22,520 nucleotides of DNA from Mesostigma viride (GCA_009746045.1 RPFO01000874.1:1-22520), one strand, 5' to 3'; shown: positions 1 to 9,889, numbered from the stretch's first letter. Made by a program: numbers and translations. The notes: a model not told the origin generated them from the sequence alone.

Positions 1-105
1 CGCCCGCAAGCCCGCCCGCCGCCGCCGCCCGCCGCCGCCCGCCGCCGCCCGCCTCGCCCGCCCGCTCCGCAGCGCCGCCGCCGCCCGCCCGCCATTTTAT
101 AGAAA
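1..105. repeat. GC-rich low-complexity repeat
   Basis: Nearly pure C/G sequence built from CCG and CCCG units. Bases 21-50 are three exact tandem copies of the 10-mer GCCGCCGCCC. It has no coding character and is typical of GC-rich eukaryotic nuclear intergenic DNA. The true left border lies outside the window. Confidence 0.85.
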
Positions 106-242
106 GAATTCATTCGACCGATTAAAACAGCGGTATGAATCGAGAGATTCCGGGGACCCGGATTTGTTTCCATTTCCTGTTCATTTCTGGTTCCCTGCCT
201 CGGACGCAGCGCTTTGAACCTGGACTGGTCCAGATCTGACTG

Positions 243-290
243 GAATTTGTTCCCAAAGGTCGGTCACGACCGACCTTTGGGAACAAATTC
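243..290. repeat. Perfect 48-bp palindrome (22-bp arms, 4-base loop)
   Basis: The arms at 243-264 and 269-290 are exact reverse complements around the loop CACG. The stem carries TTCCCAAAGGTCGGT. It lies in host flank about 3.4 kb from the viral terminal repeat and is not related to it in sequence. It could be a hairpin-type miniature element or an inverted duplication. The rest of 106-640 shows no supportable gene. Confidence 0.85.
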
Positions 291-528
291 TGTTCATGCC
301 CAGAGAATCCTGGTGAGACGGGATACCTTGCGCGCGCCAGTTTTCCGGTCACGGTCGTACCATGTCGTACGCCTCCAAAACATTTTTGCATGCCGTGTCA
401 CCATTTGGCTTCAGCGAGCACAGAATTCAAGACCCCAAACGGGATCTTGCTTTCCGGGTACGCGCCTACGCGGAAGCTTGAGCTATAAGCGGCTCGCGGG
501 CCAAAAGCTGTTCAAAACCCGTTCACAA

Positions 529-552
529 CCCGAACCGGAACCGGAACCGGAA
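529..552. repeat. Short GAACCG-type simple repeat
   Basis: The six-base unit CCGGAA is repeated in tandem about four times, with a related CCCGAA copy just ahead. It is a minor microsatellite in host DNA. Confidence 0.7.
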
Positions 553-661
553 ATGGTTCTCCGGAATCTCTCGAATGTAGCGAAGCTGTCATGCAACGGT
601 TATTGTTAGTCCGCCAGGCTGCATGTGCCACGGACATGTCAAACAGTCTGCAACAACTCAC

Positions 662-755
662 CGCAACATTGTTGGTAAACTTGCAGTTCGTACAGGTAAC
701 CTGGCACCCTGCGGTCCCCACGTTGAGCGCCCCATTGGCCTGCACAAGCGCTCCG
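662..755 (-). CDS. Host exon fragment, beta-helix-like repeat protein (partial)
   Basis: On the minus strand this stretch encodes a Gly/Asn-rich segment with CTNCKFTNNVA, the kind of repeat found in right-handed beta-helix and polymorphic-outer-membrane-like proteins. It runs directly into a GTGAGT splice donor (reverse complement of 656-661), so the exon end at 662 is supported; the upstream border is approximate. Two further minus-strand exon candidates with the same character lie at 1237-1319 and 2245-2543, so all three may belong to one host gene. The family assignment rests on composition and repeat style only. Confidence 0.35.
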
Positions 756-1236
756 ACGGCGGTAAGCAGGGGATTCATTAGTTAGTCCGCATTGATGAGA
801 AAGTGTCATTTCAAGCATGGTGGACCAACCTGGCGGCGCACTAAGCGCGATTAACACAAATGTTGTCACAAAGCCAGTGTCACACAGAAGCGCCTGCCTG
901 GCAACTTACCCGTGGCTTCACCGGCATGCAACCGGCTTACAGTCAGGAAATCACGTACCAAGCTGACGTTTGTGGAGACAAGACTTTGCACGCACGTCAG
1001 CAGCACAGTCCATGCAACCTGTGACAGCTGCCATTACAAACAGAATCATGGATGTATACCCCAACTGTCCATACAGCACCAGGTACAGAGCATTAACTCA
1101 CCCATGTGACTGCTATTGCGAACTGCGAAGAGAATCTCCTGCAGAGTTAGTTAAGGTCAGCTTGACAGCTAACACTGCCCTCAGAATACCACGGTGAGTG
1201 TTCCAAGTATGTCAACGTCCGGCAGCTGGGACTCAC

Positions 1237-1319
1237 CGACGTAACATTCATGAAGACAACATCCTGCATGTCGAGGATGATGGATGCCAACCCAGGGTCG
1301 CAGCTGACCGCCCCGCCGT
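1237..1319 (-). CDS. Host exon fragment, beta-helix-like repeat protein (partial)
   Basis: The minus-strand reading contains GGAVSCDPG and DVVFMNVTS, again typical of beta-helix coils. It ends in a clean GTGAGT donor (reverse complement of 1231-1236). An AG lies just before the proposed 5' border, but the pyrimidine tract is weak, so that border is a guess. Between this and the neighbouring exon candidates the sequence has stops in all frames, as expected for introns. Confidence 0.35.
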
Positions 1320-1870
1320 CTACGCTCTTCTCTCGCACATGGGTGCATGCATGCCGGGAAACAAACGACAAGGCGTCAGGCCGGGGGTGAAGATTGCATC
1401 TGACGTAGCTAATGGAATGGACACCATAATGTCTATACGAGTTACTTTATAATTGCTGCCAATATATTTTCATGTGTTGAAAATAGTAATGCTTAAGGTC
1501 GAGGATGAGGTATTTAGGTTCCTAGGCAATCGTCAATAATAAGAATTACGCTCACCACATGTTCCTTTGAATCGGCGATGCAATTAAATATGTCAACGTC
1601 TGACATGTCCTCGTACAATTTGAAGACGTTAGGTCACAGAGAATTATAACATACCTTTGAATCAACATAGTCGTCCTTATAAAGTCTAATAGCTAGCAGG
1701 TCCCTACTGCATGCATATGAAAAGTGATTGTCAAATTACCAGAGTTGCAAGAGCCTGGCCATATTGCACTAGATCATTCCCTGCAATCCAGCTGCACTGA
1801 TAGCCCCAGCGCTGGGATAATTGTTAAAGATATATTATCCTGAGCGGCTTCAATGCATGTAGTTTACTTA

Positions 1871-2155
1871 TTAATTAATTAGGAACATAACTCCATTGGG
1901 AGTAAATGTAGCACATATCCCAGAGAAGGGGCATATGGCTTTTAATACATTCTAAGCTACTTTCTGCAAGGGTGGGAATGTAAACACACTTGCTCGAGGT
2001 GCACCTGGGCACCTGCGTCCCCAGAGTCTCAAGCAACACCCAACTAAGGGGAGCCTGTCATGGGGGCGGAAGATCAGCATGGCTATACAAAAGCTAAGGC
2101 ATGGCGTCTCAGCAGAGAGTACCTCTCTGCGTAGTCACGGCATGACTAAATAAGA
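1871..2155 (+). repeat. Host interspersed repeat, left copy
   Basis: This stretch matches, in reverse complement, the right end of the window (about 22215-22520). Shared landmarks in the same order are a TTAATTAATTA tract, AGAAGGGGCATATGGC, TTTTAATACAT, GCAAGGGTGGGAATGTAA, CATGGCTATACAA and CTCTCTGC. By eye the copies are roughly 75-80 percent alike with small gaps. It is a dispersed non-coding element of the host and is not part of the virus. Confidence 0.75.
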
Positions 2156-2244
2156 AAGCTAGGCATCATCTGGTGTGTGGCGCGTCATGGGCACACATGT
2201 ACATGACTTTACTTATTAGCTGGCCTACAACAGGGGCTGCATAC

Positions 2245-2543
2245 CTGAGGGGCGCCTGGAGCAGAAAACACAAGGTTCTGGATGCTGATGGACATCGAAG
2301 AGGTCAAAGCGGTTACTTGAAAAATTCTTAATGCACCAGCTCCATCTGTCGTGAGAGTACATGTCTGGTTGAATCCACACTCTCCACGTATACGGACGCC
2401 TCGGGTAATCGGCATCTGGCTTGCAGAAACCGTAAATGAGGAGACGATGGTTATATCGCCTACGTTGACATCAGCCAATGCGGTGGTAAGCTCGGCCTGG
2501 GTAGACACATTTTGACTGCTTGCGAATGCCAGTGTCCAAAAAC
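2245..2543 (-). CDS. Host exon, beta-helix-like protein (partial)
   Basis: This 299-base minus-strand exon is bounded by a CTTATCAG acceptor preceded by a C-rich tract (reverse complement near 2545) and a CAG/GTATGC donor (reverse complement near 2245). The product reads SSQNVSTQAELTTAL..., then VGDITIVSSFTVS and GVRIRGECGFNQTCTLTT, which looks like the N-terminal rungs of a secreted right-handed beta-helix protein. The start of the gene and the remaining exons are not resolved. Host gene identity is unknown; it serves mainly as evidence that the flank is eukaryotic nuclear DNA. Confidence 0.5.
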
Positions 2544-2724
2544 CTGATAAGGGGAAGGGGGGGGGGGCGTGGGGGAGAATGATAAAAAAATTACTGCAAG
2601 GGTAGGCAAGTATCCAGTTAAACCTCAACGTCACGCATGATGCACCATCCAAAGGAAAAAGGCAGATGCCACGTCGAAACAGGCAAAATTGATTAGGGCG
2701 CGATGAGTTCGACAATGCCACCAT

Positions 2725-3684
2725 CGGTAGATCATCAGCTCACATGATAATTGCAGAAGTCAATATACTTAGTTACTGTGCTACATCATGCATAGACTCG
2801 TATATACCAACTATGCAGCAAGTGTGACACGTCGGCGCCTGGATGCAGATCACGTCCATGCCATGCAAAAGGACAGAAGCCAGCATGTGTGGGCATGAGC
2901 AATGATTAAAATGAAAGAAAGACCAGCGCCAGCGGTCTCCGCCTCACTCCGAGCCGCGGGGCTGATTGAAATCTTTTAAGTTAGTCATTGGGTTCGCCGG
3001 GCGCGATCGTGGGCTAAATATTTAATGGTGAGATCGAGAAACTGCTAGTACATGTATATATTATGCATAACCCGTGGCTGTAAGTGCGTGCAGGATCGAA
3101 GCACATGCAGCCGACTTACCACAGAAACTTGTAATAAATGCGAGGAGTGATACCGCGACGTGAAATCCATGACCGGCGCGGGATCCAGGGTATTCGCGGG
3201 CCGCCATAATTCAATTCGACCGCGACGTGCGCATGCGCACAAATAATTCTGCTTCCCGCATGCGCAGCGGCTTTGATTAATATGGCAAACATGATCGGCC
3301 GTCGCCGGAAATAATAATCATGTTCAGCTGCTGCTGACTCGGGGTCATGACCACATTGACAGCATGAATATGATGCGCAGCCAGCGCATGCACCTGAAAT
3401 ATTTGCTCCTAGAGTACGTACAAAGCTTACTGAAGCAGCGGAAGTTTTGCCAACATGAGCGCCCGGCGGCCGGCCTGCGCATGCATGGCATGCATGCGCA
3501 GCATCATGCAGAATATTATTATCGTAGCCAAAATCAAGCGCCTTCTTCCTCGACCGCAGTGCAGTAGAACAATTGCTGGCGACGTCTGTCGAGCCTCTTT
3601 CTAGACGCCCGCCCATCGTGATCTCGCGGACGCTTTTTCGACCCCAATTAGCAGGCCACGTCGGTATTCTTTTCTTCGAATATT
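2725..3684. other. Host intergenic region, no supportable gene
   Basis: AT-rich sequence mixed with GCATGC-rich palindromes. GCATGCGCA or its complement recurs near 3230, 3258 and 3476-3500. Open frames here, including a 166-codon one on the minus strand, have biased His/Ala/Cys composition caused by the palindromes and no recognisable domain. I see no RNA gene. Confidence 0.5.
3476..3500. repeat. 25-base palindrome of GCATGC type
   Basis: TGCGCATGCATG is followed by one central base and its exact reverse complement. Related GCATGCGCA words lie at about 3230 and 3258. It is in host DNA just outside the viral insertion. Confidence 0.7.
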
Positions 3685-3782
3685 TATATAGCCCCTCATT
3701 GAGTGATGGGGCCGTGTGGGGTACCGGGGAGCCATTCTTGAGTGATGATGGTTGAGTGATAAATTGAGTGATAAAATATTGG
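3685..3782 (+). repeat. Left terminal inverted repeat, 98 bp
   Basis: It is the exact reverse complement of 21932-22029 (98 of 98 bases by eye). It contains four direct copies of TTGAGTGAT, at 3699-3707, 3738-3746, 3752-3760 and 3764-3772, the last three spaced 14 and 12 bases apart. Terminal repeats with short iterated words are plausible binding sites for a recombinase or replication initiator. The outer TATATA may belong to the target site rather than to the repeat. Confidence 0.95.
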
Positions 3783-3820
3783 ATTTCGTAATTATTTACT
3801 GAAGCATGTGTCAGTTGTGA

Positions 3821-4012
3821 TTCCAGACCCTTGCCAGTATTGACTCAGATGGCAACGTGGCTAATTTCATCGTCAGGCTTGGAGTTGCCGCGGCCCTTGG
3901 AAAGCTAGGCCAGGGTTTTATTGATACCGAAGTTGCTAACAATGTCGTAATACAACCAAACAAGTTCGTATCAGATCAGGCAACCCATGAAAGGGGCGTG
4001 CTCAAACGTTAG
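3821..4012 (+). CDS. Orphan open frame beside the left terminal repeat (fragment, no start)
   Basis: A plus-strand frame of 63 codons runs from just after a TGA (3818-3820) to TAG at 4010-4012. It reads like real protein, with FIVRLGVAAALGKLGQGF and a polar C-terminal tail, but has no ATG. An adjacent frame (about 3775-3838, containing LLKHVSVVIPDP) also looks coding and could be its upstream part if one base is wrong. It points into the element and ends 11 bases inside the 3' end of the leftward gene 4002-4568. It may be the 3' end of a captured or displaced gene. No family was recognised. Confidence 0.3.
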   Translation, partial: FQTLASIDSDGNVANFIVRLGVAAALGKLGQGFIDTEVANNVVIQPNKFVSDQATHERGVLKR

Positions 4013-4568
4013 CTGTGTAGCCTGATTGCTGCGACCCAAGTGCGAGGTTCTGCCTCTTGTTGGCGAAATCGTCCTCGTTCTCATTCTCGTCGAGCTCCCG
4101 TTTCTTGTCGTTTGACCCGCTCTTGTATGCTGCAAACCCTCTCCTGGCATCTGACCACGCGTTGATGAGGGAGAAAGCGGATATTCCGGGCTGGTGCTTC
4201 GACTTCTGGAAAGATTTCATGAAATCCTCGACCTTGTCTACGCAATCGGCGCATTCGTCAAGGCGTTTCCATTCGCACCGTTCTTCGAGCTTCCTCGGCT
4301 TGGATGACCCCTTTTCGTAGACCCATTCGACAAGGACCTTTGGAGTTTTCCTGTCAACGGCATCGTAAGCAGCATCGTGGACTTTTAGCACCTCGCAGGT
4401 CGGCGAGTAATCACCGGCCTCGCCAGATGGTGCGACAATGCCTTCTAGTTGTTCAGACAGGCGAGAAAGCTTGTTTTCAATTGCCGTTTGCTTGTCACAA
4501 ATTTCGTCAAGTGTTTTCCCTATAAACGCAAGCGCTTTCTCACACGGCCCAGCATTTCGTGACGCCAT
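4002..4568 (-). CDS. Hypothetical protein with coiled-coil N-terminus and charged tail
   Basis: This 188-residue product starts at an ATG in a GCCATGG context and is the last gene of the leftward block. Residues about 10-45 are heptad-like (KALAFIGKTLDEI, ENKLSRLSEQLEGI) and may form a short coiled coil. The middle holds several cysteines (CEVLK, CEWKRLDECADCV) and could be a small fold or metal site. The C-terminus is strongly charged, with KKRELDENENEDDFANKR resembling a bipartite nuclear signal. I do not recognise the family. It is separated from the helicase gene by 434 bases that hold a long hairpin, so it probably has its own promoter. It could be an early, host-interacting or regulatory protein; that is only inference from position. 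Confidence 0.65.
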   Translation of the reverse strand: MASRNAGPCEKALAFIGKTLDEICDKQTAIENKLSRLSEQLEGIVAPSGEAGDYSPTCEVLKVHDAAYDAVDRKTPKVLVEWVYEKGSSKPRKLEERCEWKRLDECADCVDKVEDFMKSFQKSKHQPGISAFSLINAWSDARRGFAAYKSGSNDKKRELDENENEDDFANKRQNLALGSQQSGYTANV

Positions 4569-5002
4569 GGCTATCTGTTAGCATTCAATAGACTGCAGGT
4601 TGGTTCATAATGCATTCCATCATCATATCAAAATTTTATGCAAGGTCACGTTACGTCTGCTTGCATCGACTAGGGCTGCGTGAGTGTCACGCGTTTGTCA
4701 GTGGCCGACGGCGGTATAATGGCGCGGTAACAGAGATCCTCGGTACCGGCGCGGCGCTTGACTGGCAGCGAAAAACACACGGTCTCGTCAATGTGCGGGG
4801 GAGGAGTCTTGTATGGGGGAAAATTGGCCAGATAATTTGATAGAAGTGCTAATCTTTCTCTGGCCAATTTTCCCCCTCTCTCACAAAATCCCAACTAACA
4901 AACCAACAACGCCACACACCGACTCAAGCAATCGGACAGCTACTAACGACGCCCCGTAGATAATATCTAACCGTATAACACGAGACGCGACGGAACGAGG
5001 AT
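4569..5002. other. Intergenic region between helicase and 4002-4568 gene
   Basis: This 434-base stretch lies downstream of the helicase stop. The only structured feature seen is the 18-bp stem at 4815-4876. Open frames that cross it are short, have odd composition and are not supported as genes. Confidence 0.5.
4815..4876. terminator. Long hairpin (18-bp stem, 26-base loop), left twin
   Basis: The arms at 4815-4832 and 4859-4876 are exact reverse complements and contain AAAATTGGCCAGA. The hairpin lies about 130 bases past the helicase stop. A related hairpin with an equally long stem sits past the last rightward gene (21701-21767). Giant viruses of the Mimivirus group and the Sputnik virophage end transcripts at such palindromes, so transcript 3'-end formation is one reading. 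A DNA role such as origin or recombination site is the alternative, because both loops share words in the same plus-strand orientation. Confidence 0.5.
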
Positions 5003-8000
5003 CTATTTAAAATTATACCCCTCGTCCATACAACTATACGTCTCGTCCTGGTGGCGCAGTGAATCTAGTTCTGTCTCGTTACCCCACCAGCTAGGCCGAT
5101 ACCTCTGGCAGAAGTCTAGGACGTCAACCTTTGATATTTCTAGGTCCTGGTCCTTCTTATGATTACTCTGAACACCATTCGCTGAAATGTTGAGTGTGCT
5201 CCCTAGCATGTTATTGAGAAGACTCGCGCACTGTGCAAAGCTCAGCGTCCCAGCTCCTCCCTTCGCCCTTCTTCTATACCCAAACACCGCACGCATGAAT
5301 GTTTGATGCTCCATGATCTCACTGTCGATCCTATTCCCAATCTCGATCGCCTTGTCGCGAGGGATCGTCACGGTCCTGGCACTCTCGCGATCTAGGACGA
5401 ACGCCTCTATCCCGCTGCCCTCTAGTAGATGTATAGCAGCCGCCAGTGTCTTCGAGTCGCGACCCGTCTTGTATTCGCTTAGGTCGAAAATCGAATGGGT
5501 CCTCCTCATTGCCTCAAGGACGTTCGCAAGGTATTTGTCCCTTCCCAGTTCCGTCGCTCGCGAGTGCTGCCGGATCGCTCGGTAAACCGTCCGGCATTTA
5601 TCCTTTTCGAGGAGCCCGGCAAGCTCCTCATCTCTACACTCTCGCGGGATCTGGTAACTGAACTCCGCGAGCTCGTAGATGTTCTTCAGCTTCTTCTCGA
5701 ATGCTGTAAGAATCTCGCCTGCATCACACCGGTCCTTCAGTGCGATGTAATCCTCGTGCTCCATAATGTAAACGGCACGCCCCTCGTCCGCGTCTTCCAG
5801 CTTTGGCAGTGGTGGGGCGTCGGTGCGATCCACCTTCTCGTCCGCCCTTTCCAACTTTACGTCATAATCCTCTGCTAGCATCCTGATCAGATTCGGCTTG
5901 AAGTGGCTGCGAGAGACTGCCACGTCCTGCAGGTTGCGACAGAAGAGGTTGAGTAGTGGCGAGCTTGGGTCGAACTTCCTCTTACCATCTTCACCCCATG
6001 AAGCAATCACATCAGCGTTGTCCTTCGCCATCAGGTTCAGAAACTTGGCCTCTGTGTCGACCGTCGTCTTTTTTATCTGGTCAAAGTCTGTCTCCAGCCT
6101 CGACAGAGGTGTAGTCGAGTCTCGATAGATGATTGTCATCTCCCCCTTGCACAGGTGACGGACACGGAACATCTGTTGCAGCATGGTCGTGTATTCGGCG
6201 TATCCTGGGGCGTTGATAAAACCAGCCACCATGCTGTCGAAAGTGTGCATAGTATACGAGACTCCGACGGTGATGGTCGGCGAAATAATGAGAAAGTCGA
6301 GATCAGCCCATGCCGAATTAGCGCCGCTTTCTAGATCCTTTTTTGGCGTGTCCTTGGTGTACGATTTCCACTTCTTTGTGGACAAAATGTCCTTCAAGCC
6401 CTCGCATACGGCCGGAACAGCCCACGCCGCGGACATTGGACAGAACAGCTTCTCCCCGGCATGCAACCGCCTCTTGCACTCAGCAACAATCTCCGCAACA
6501 AAGACCGCTTTCCAACACTTCTTAGAATCGATGTCGACCCACTTCAACACGCGATTAGTAGGGCGCTTAAACGTGTTCATAGATGCCCTGATCCCGTCAA
6601 CTGGTCGGTAGTGCGCGATGTAATTGTAGACCTTCGCTGTAATGGTCGCGTCAAGCGCTATAAGCACCTTGGCGCGCTCCAAGATCTCGATAAGACGCAC
6701 AATGACCTCTCGCTTGTTCTTGAGATGGAGACCCGATAGCGCTGTCAACGTGTTGTAAATCTCGTCCATGATCACGACGTCAAAACTCGAGCTGGCGAGA
6801 CGAAGGATGGAGTTCAGAACGATGAGCACGCGGTCGTCCTTGATATACCCTCCGCGATTGTCCAGATAGTGGCGGAACCGCGGGTCTTGGGAGAGGATCC
6901 GGAACGCGGAATCCTCCCAGACGATACACTTCCCACCTCGCCGAGTGCCTTATAATTCCGGTCCTCTTCCTTCGAGAGACTGATGTTGGCGACGATGCAC
7001 AGTATGCGAACATCAGGGATCCTGCGGACAAGCTCGTTCACCATCTCTCGGACACGTTCTGATTTTCCAGTCCCACAGTTCGACTGGACAAAGTGGGTGA
7101 CTTTGTGACCCTTGTCGCGGCCTCTGATAACCTCGACCAGACCGTCGACGTCGAAAGGCTTGATCTTCTCTGTGCAGTACGTCTCGCCAAACGGGACACT
7201 CTCCGCGACGAACTCGCGCCTGTCCATGATACACTCCGCGTGCTTGGGGCCCTTCTTCCAACACGAGTAGGTGACCCTTCCGTCCGAGTACTCGCACACC
7301 CTCGGGCCGTGACCAGCGCTCTTATGGGGGCGATCCTTCTTGCACACGATACACGGCACTTCGGGTCGACGGTCCAGCGGGACATGTAGTATGTCCGGCC
7401 GTCCTCCCCGGCGTGCTCCTCGACATTGATGATCCGACTACCCGGCGAAACCTTCGCCATTGCCTCGATCGACCTCGCGATTTGCTCGCTGCCCGCCCCG
7501 TGCCCGCGAGGACTGTACTGGGACGCCTTTTTGCGTTCCGAGCCTTTCTGGGCGTACCACGAAGCCGGAGCGCTTACTATCTCGGCGTCGTCGAGATTGT
7601 TCGTGGGGTAGACGATGCCGAGTGTTCGCGAACGTCGTCAGACCCCTCGCATATCCTGAGACTCGCGAGAGGGTCTGTCCCCGATTTGTGCATGCCAACG
7701 GCTCTGAAGCACCAGTCCTTACCATAGATGTGATCATCGACCATTAACTGGACCTCCTTGTCGTCATATTCGCCGGGGTTAGCCAGCATCTCTTCAATGT
7801 TCTGCTCCATGTACGCCGAAGCGTGCTCGGTGCTTAGGAGCTTGTTGGCGTCAGTGTAGAGAGACGAGTCGGGGTCCAGCAGATGCTCGCGGATGTATCG
7901 AGTAAAGGTCTGGCACCAATACTGTCTCGCGTCGATGTCAGCCAGTACCAGCCCGCGGACAACGATATGATACGAAATCTTGAGGAAACCATCCTTCTCG

Positions 8001-8431
8001 CGTGTCGCTGTCGAGACGTTATATTGGAACCGTTCTGGCTCGATCCCTAGAACATCGAACACGTACGCATCGTGAAGTCGCTTGAAATGGCGCGGTAGTT
8101 GATACGCTCGCATCCTTCCCACGCGGTCGTCGAGATCGACGTATGCCCACGACGGCTGGTCGGGGCGGATGATCTCGTTCAGTGTCTGAGTCCGGACATT
8201 CCGCATGCATTCCTCGCGAATTGCCGCGAATTCTTCAGCGTCTCGGTAGTGTGTGTACTCTTTCGGTCCGCGCCCGATATCCCGGGCAGCAATGTAGGAA
8301 TGCCCGGCCTCGTTCGCGGCCTCGATGCAGCGGTCCTTCGGCCCCTTGCCGTCGACCCTCGACCCACCAAACCACGTTCGACCGTGGACGGTTCTGGTCA
8401 GTCTCGCTCCAGTGTAGACGGACGCGGTCAT
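5003..8431 (-). CDS. Primase-helicase: AEP primase (UL52-like) fused to herpes origin-binding-type SF2 helicase
   Basis: One long gene of about 1,143 residues if three single missing bases are allowed (near 7619, 7364 and 6932); each could be one base lost from a G/C run. The N-terminal archaeo-eukaryotic primase has catalytic DLD at residues 99-101 (YVDLDD), SYH at 153-155, and DDHIY...FRAVGMHKS at about 232-250, matching motifs I-III of the herpes/NCLDV primase clade. A Cys/His cluster (PCIVCKKDR, then further H and C) looks like the zinc site after such primases. The helicase follows: Walker A NCGTGKS, motif Ia ILCIVANISLSKE, Walker B VVIMDEIY, motif III ALDAT, motif V SPTITVGVSYT and motif VI QQMFRVR, as in Herpes_ori_bp (UL9) SF2 helicases. 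Expected role: origin opening and primer synthesis. The start follows a GTATAC motif seven bases upstream. Confidence 0.85.
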
Positions 8432-8438
8432 GATGAAA

Positions 8439-8448
8439 GTTGTATACC
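8439..8448 (-). promoter_or_regulatory. Promoter motif GGTATACAAC ahead of primase-helicase
   Basis: The minus-strand word GGTATACAAC ends seven bases before the primase ATG. The identical ten bases occur six bases before the major capsid ATG. The core GTATA recurs ahead of other genes. Confidence 0.55.
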
Positions 8449-8542
8449 TGTAGTGTTAGATTTTTTTTTCTGGCCGAAACGAGACTGTTTTTTTTCTGAT
8501 TGGAAGGAAGTGGATTTTATTAATCAATAATACAATTCAACT

Positions 8543-8553
8543 CTCTCGATAGC
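8543..8553 (+). repeat. Short direct repeat CTCTCGATAGC flanking the integrase gene, copy 1
   Basis: The same 11 bases occur at 10077-10087. Together they bracket the tyrosine recombinase gene. This may be chance or a trace of a gene cassette or attachment site. Confidence 0.3.
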
Positions 8554-8568
8554 CGAAAAAACCCGGGA

Positions 8569-8589
8569 CTTTTATACGTAGTATAAAAG
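8569..8589. promoter_or_regulatory. Back-to-back TATA-box palindrome
   Basis: GTATAAAAG is present on both strands around a three-base centre (arms 8569-8577 and 8581-8589). It lies in the 193-base gap between the integrase stop and the primase start and could act as a symmetric TATA element or a small hairpin behind the integrase gene. The rest of the gap holds T-runs near 8461 and 8487 and no gene. Confidence 0.4.
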
Positions 8590-8624
8590 GGCGACAAACA
8601 ATTTTCAGATAGCGACAGAATCAA

Positions 8625-9889
8625 TCAAACGTCTTCATCGTCCATCTTTCTTGCTTTCTCCAGAGTCGCGGGATCCAATTGATCGTTCCGCTCATACCGG
8701 ATCGCCATCGCCGGGGAATGTGCCATGCCCCTTGCATATTTGATCCGTTCTGCGGACGTCGCTCTTTTCACGAACGCCGTGACGAACGCCCGCCGAGTGT
8801 TGAGGATTCCGTGATAAGTCGCGCGGTATCGCTCGCCAAACGCGGATTTGCTGATATGTCCCCGTCCTCTGCCGGCCGGGAATAACCATTTCCCGTTCGT
8901 CGAGCGGGCTTTGAGGATTTCCCGGAACGCTTTCATCGACGGCGGGACGACGAAATCGATGGCCCCGAGGTCTTTCGCCGTCTTGTGTGTCGAATTACGA
9001 ACCGGTTCTCGGGGACGATGAACGCGTTCTCATGTGGTCCTATCTCGCTCTCATCGTTTACGAATTTGACATCGTGGTAGTTGTACCGAGTTGGCGGGAG
9101 ATTCTTTCCGCTGAGGTAAAGGTACCCCATCAATTTCTCGTCGCTGTTTGGGTCTGCGACGGACTTGTGGATCGATTGGAGCGTCTTGAAATCGTAAGCT
9201 GGCGGCACGTTCTCGCTGACATACGCGTCGATGGTTAGTCGCCCTTCCTGCTCGACGGCCTGCTGGTTCTTGTAGGCCTCGACGACAGTTGCCGGAAGTT
9301 GGCGAGATAGTGGGAAGATTTTGTTTATTCCGTTTATTGCCGCCGAGAGATTAGCGCGGGCCGTTCTTGCTCCTGTCGCGTCTCCCCTTTTCATGTTCTG
9401 GATTGTCGCGATGACTTTATCGACGTCCAGGAGACACGTGACGGGCTCTGTCCGGCTGCATCCAAGAGCGTCTAGGATCTGTCCCACGCGACCGACGTAC
9501 TGCTTAATCGTCGCCACTGTCGCGCCCTTAGCCGTCTTAATGACCCTGTCTCCTTGCACGGTAGCCACGGGCTGGTTCTCCGGCCTGACTTGTTGAGCGG
9601 TCTCCATGACCTCGGCGAGTGTCCACAGCTTGCTCGTGGGTTCTCGCGAGACCGGGCGAGTGTCCGCGGACTTACAATCCTTGTCGGGCAGGTCCGCGTT
9701 CTTCCGGATCAGCTTTACCTCGTCGCAGTCTGTCCCGTGCTTCTGGAGCCATTTCTCGGTAGGCATCCAAGCGTCTTTCTTGGCCATCGCGCGCATGACC
9801 TGGAGAGCTGCCCGGTCCGGGTATTTCTGCCGGTATCTAGCCTGCGCTTCTCGTCGCATTCGGAGTTCGTCCGCTGTCCTTGAAACCAT
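8625..9889 (-). CDS. Tyrosine recombinase / integrase
   Basis: About 421 residues once one missing base near 8985 is allowed for; the frame changes right after FVIR. The N-terminus is basic and helical (RREAQARYRQKY), followed by a SAM-like core-binding region (about 120-230). The catalytic part shows a probable first arginine in LPPTRYNYHD, a basic strand (HKTAKDLG), the LNTRRAFVTAF segment at the place of the HxxR box, GMAHSP as the late His box, and RYERN with the probable nucleophile tyrosine. Exact catalytic residue assignment is by analogy with phage and PLV recombinases. Expected role: site-specific integration and perhaps resolution of the viral genome. The ATG follows GGATATAC by seven bases. 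A structured non-coding stretch lies directly upstream. Confidence 0.8.

Noticed and set aside
3116-3616. 166-codon minus-strand open frame in host flank
   Set aside because: Composition is driven by GCATGC palindromes and there is no recognisable domain.
4670-4894. Minus-strand open frame across the left hairpin
   Set aside because: It is read through the stem-loop, has no conserved look and no start motif.
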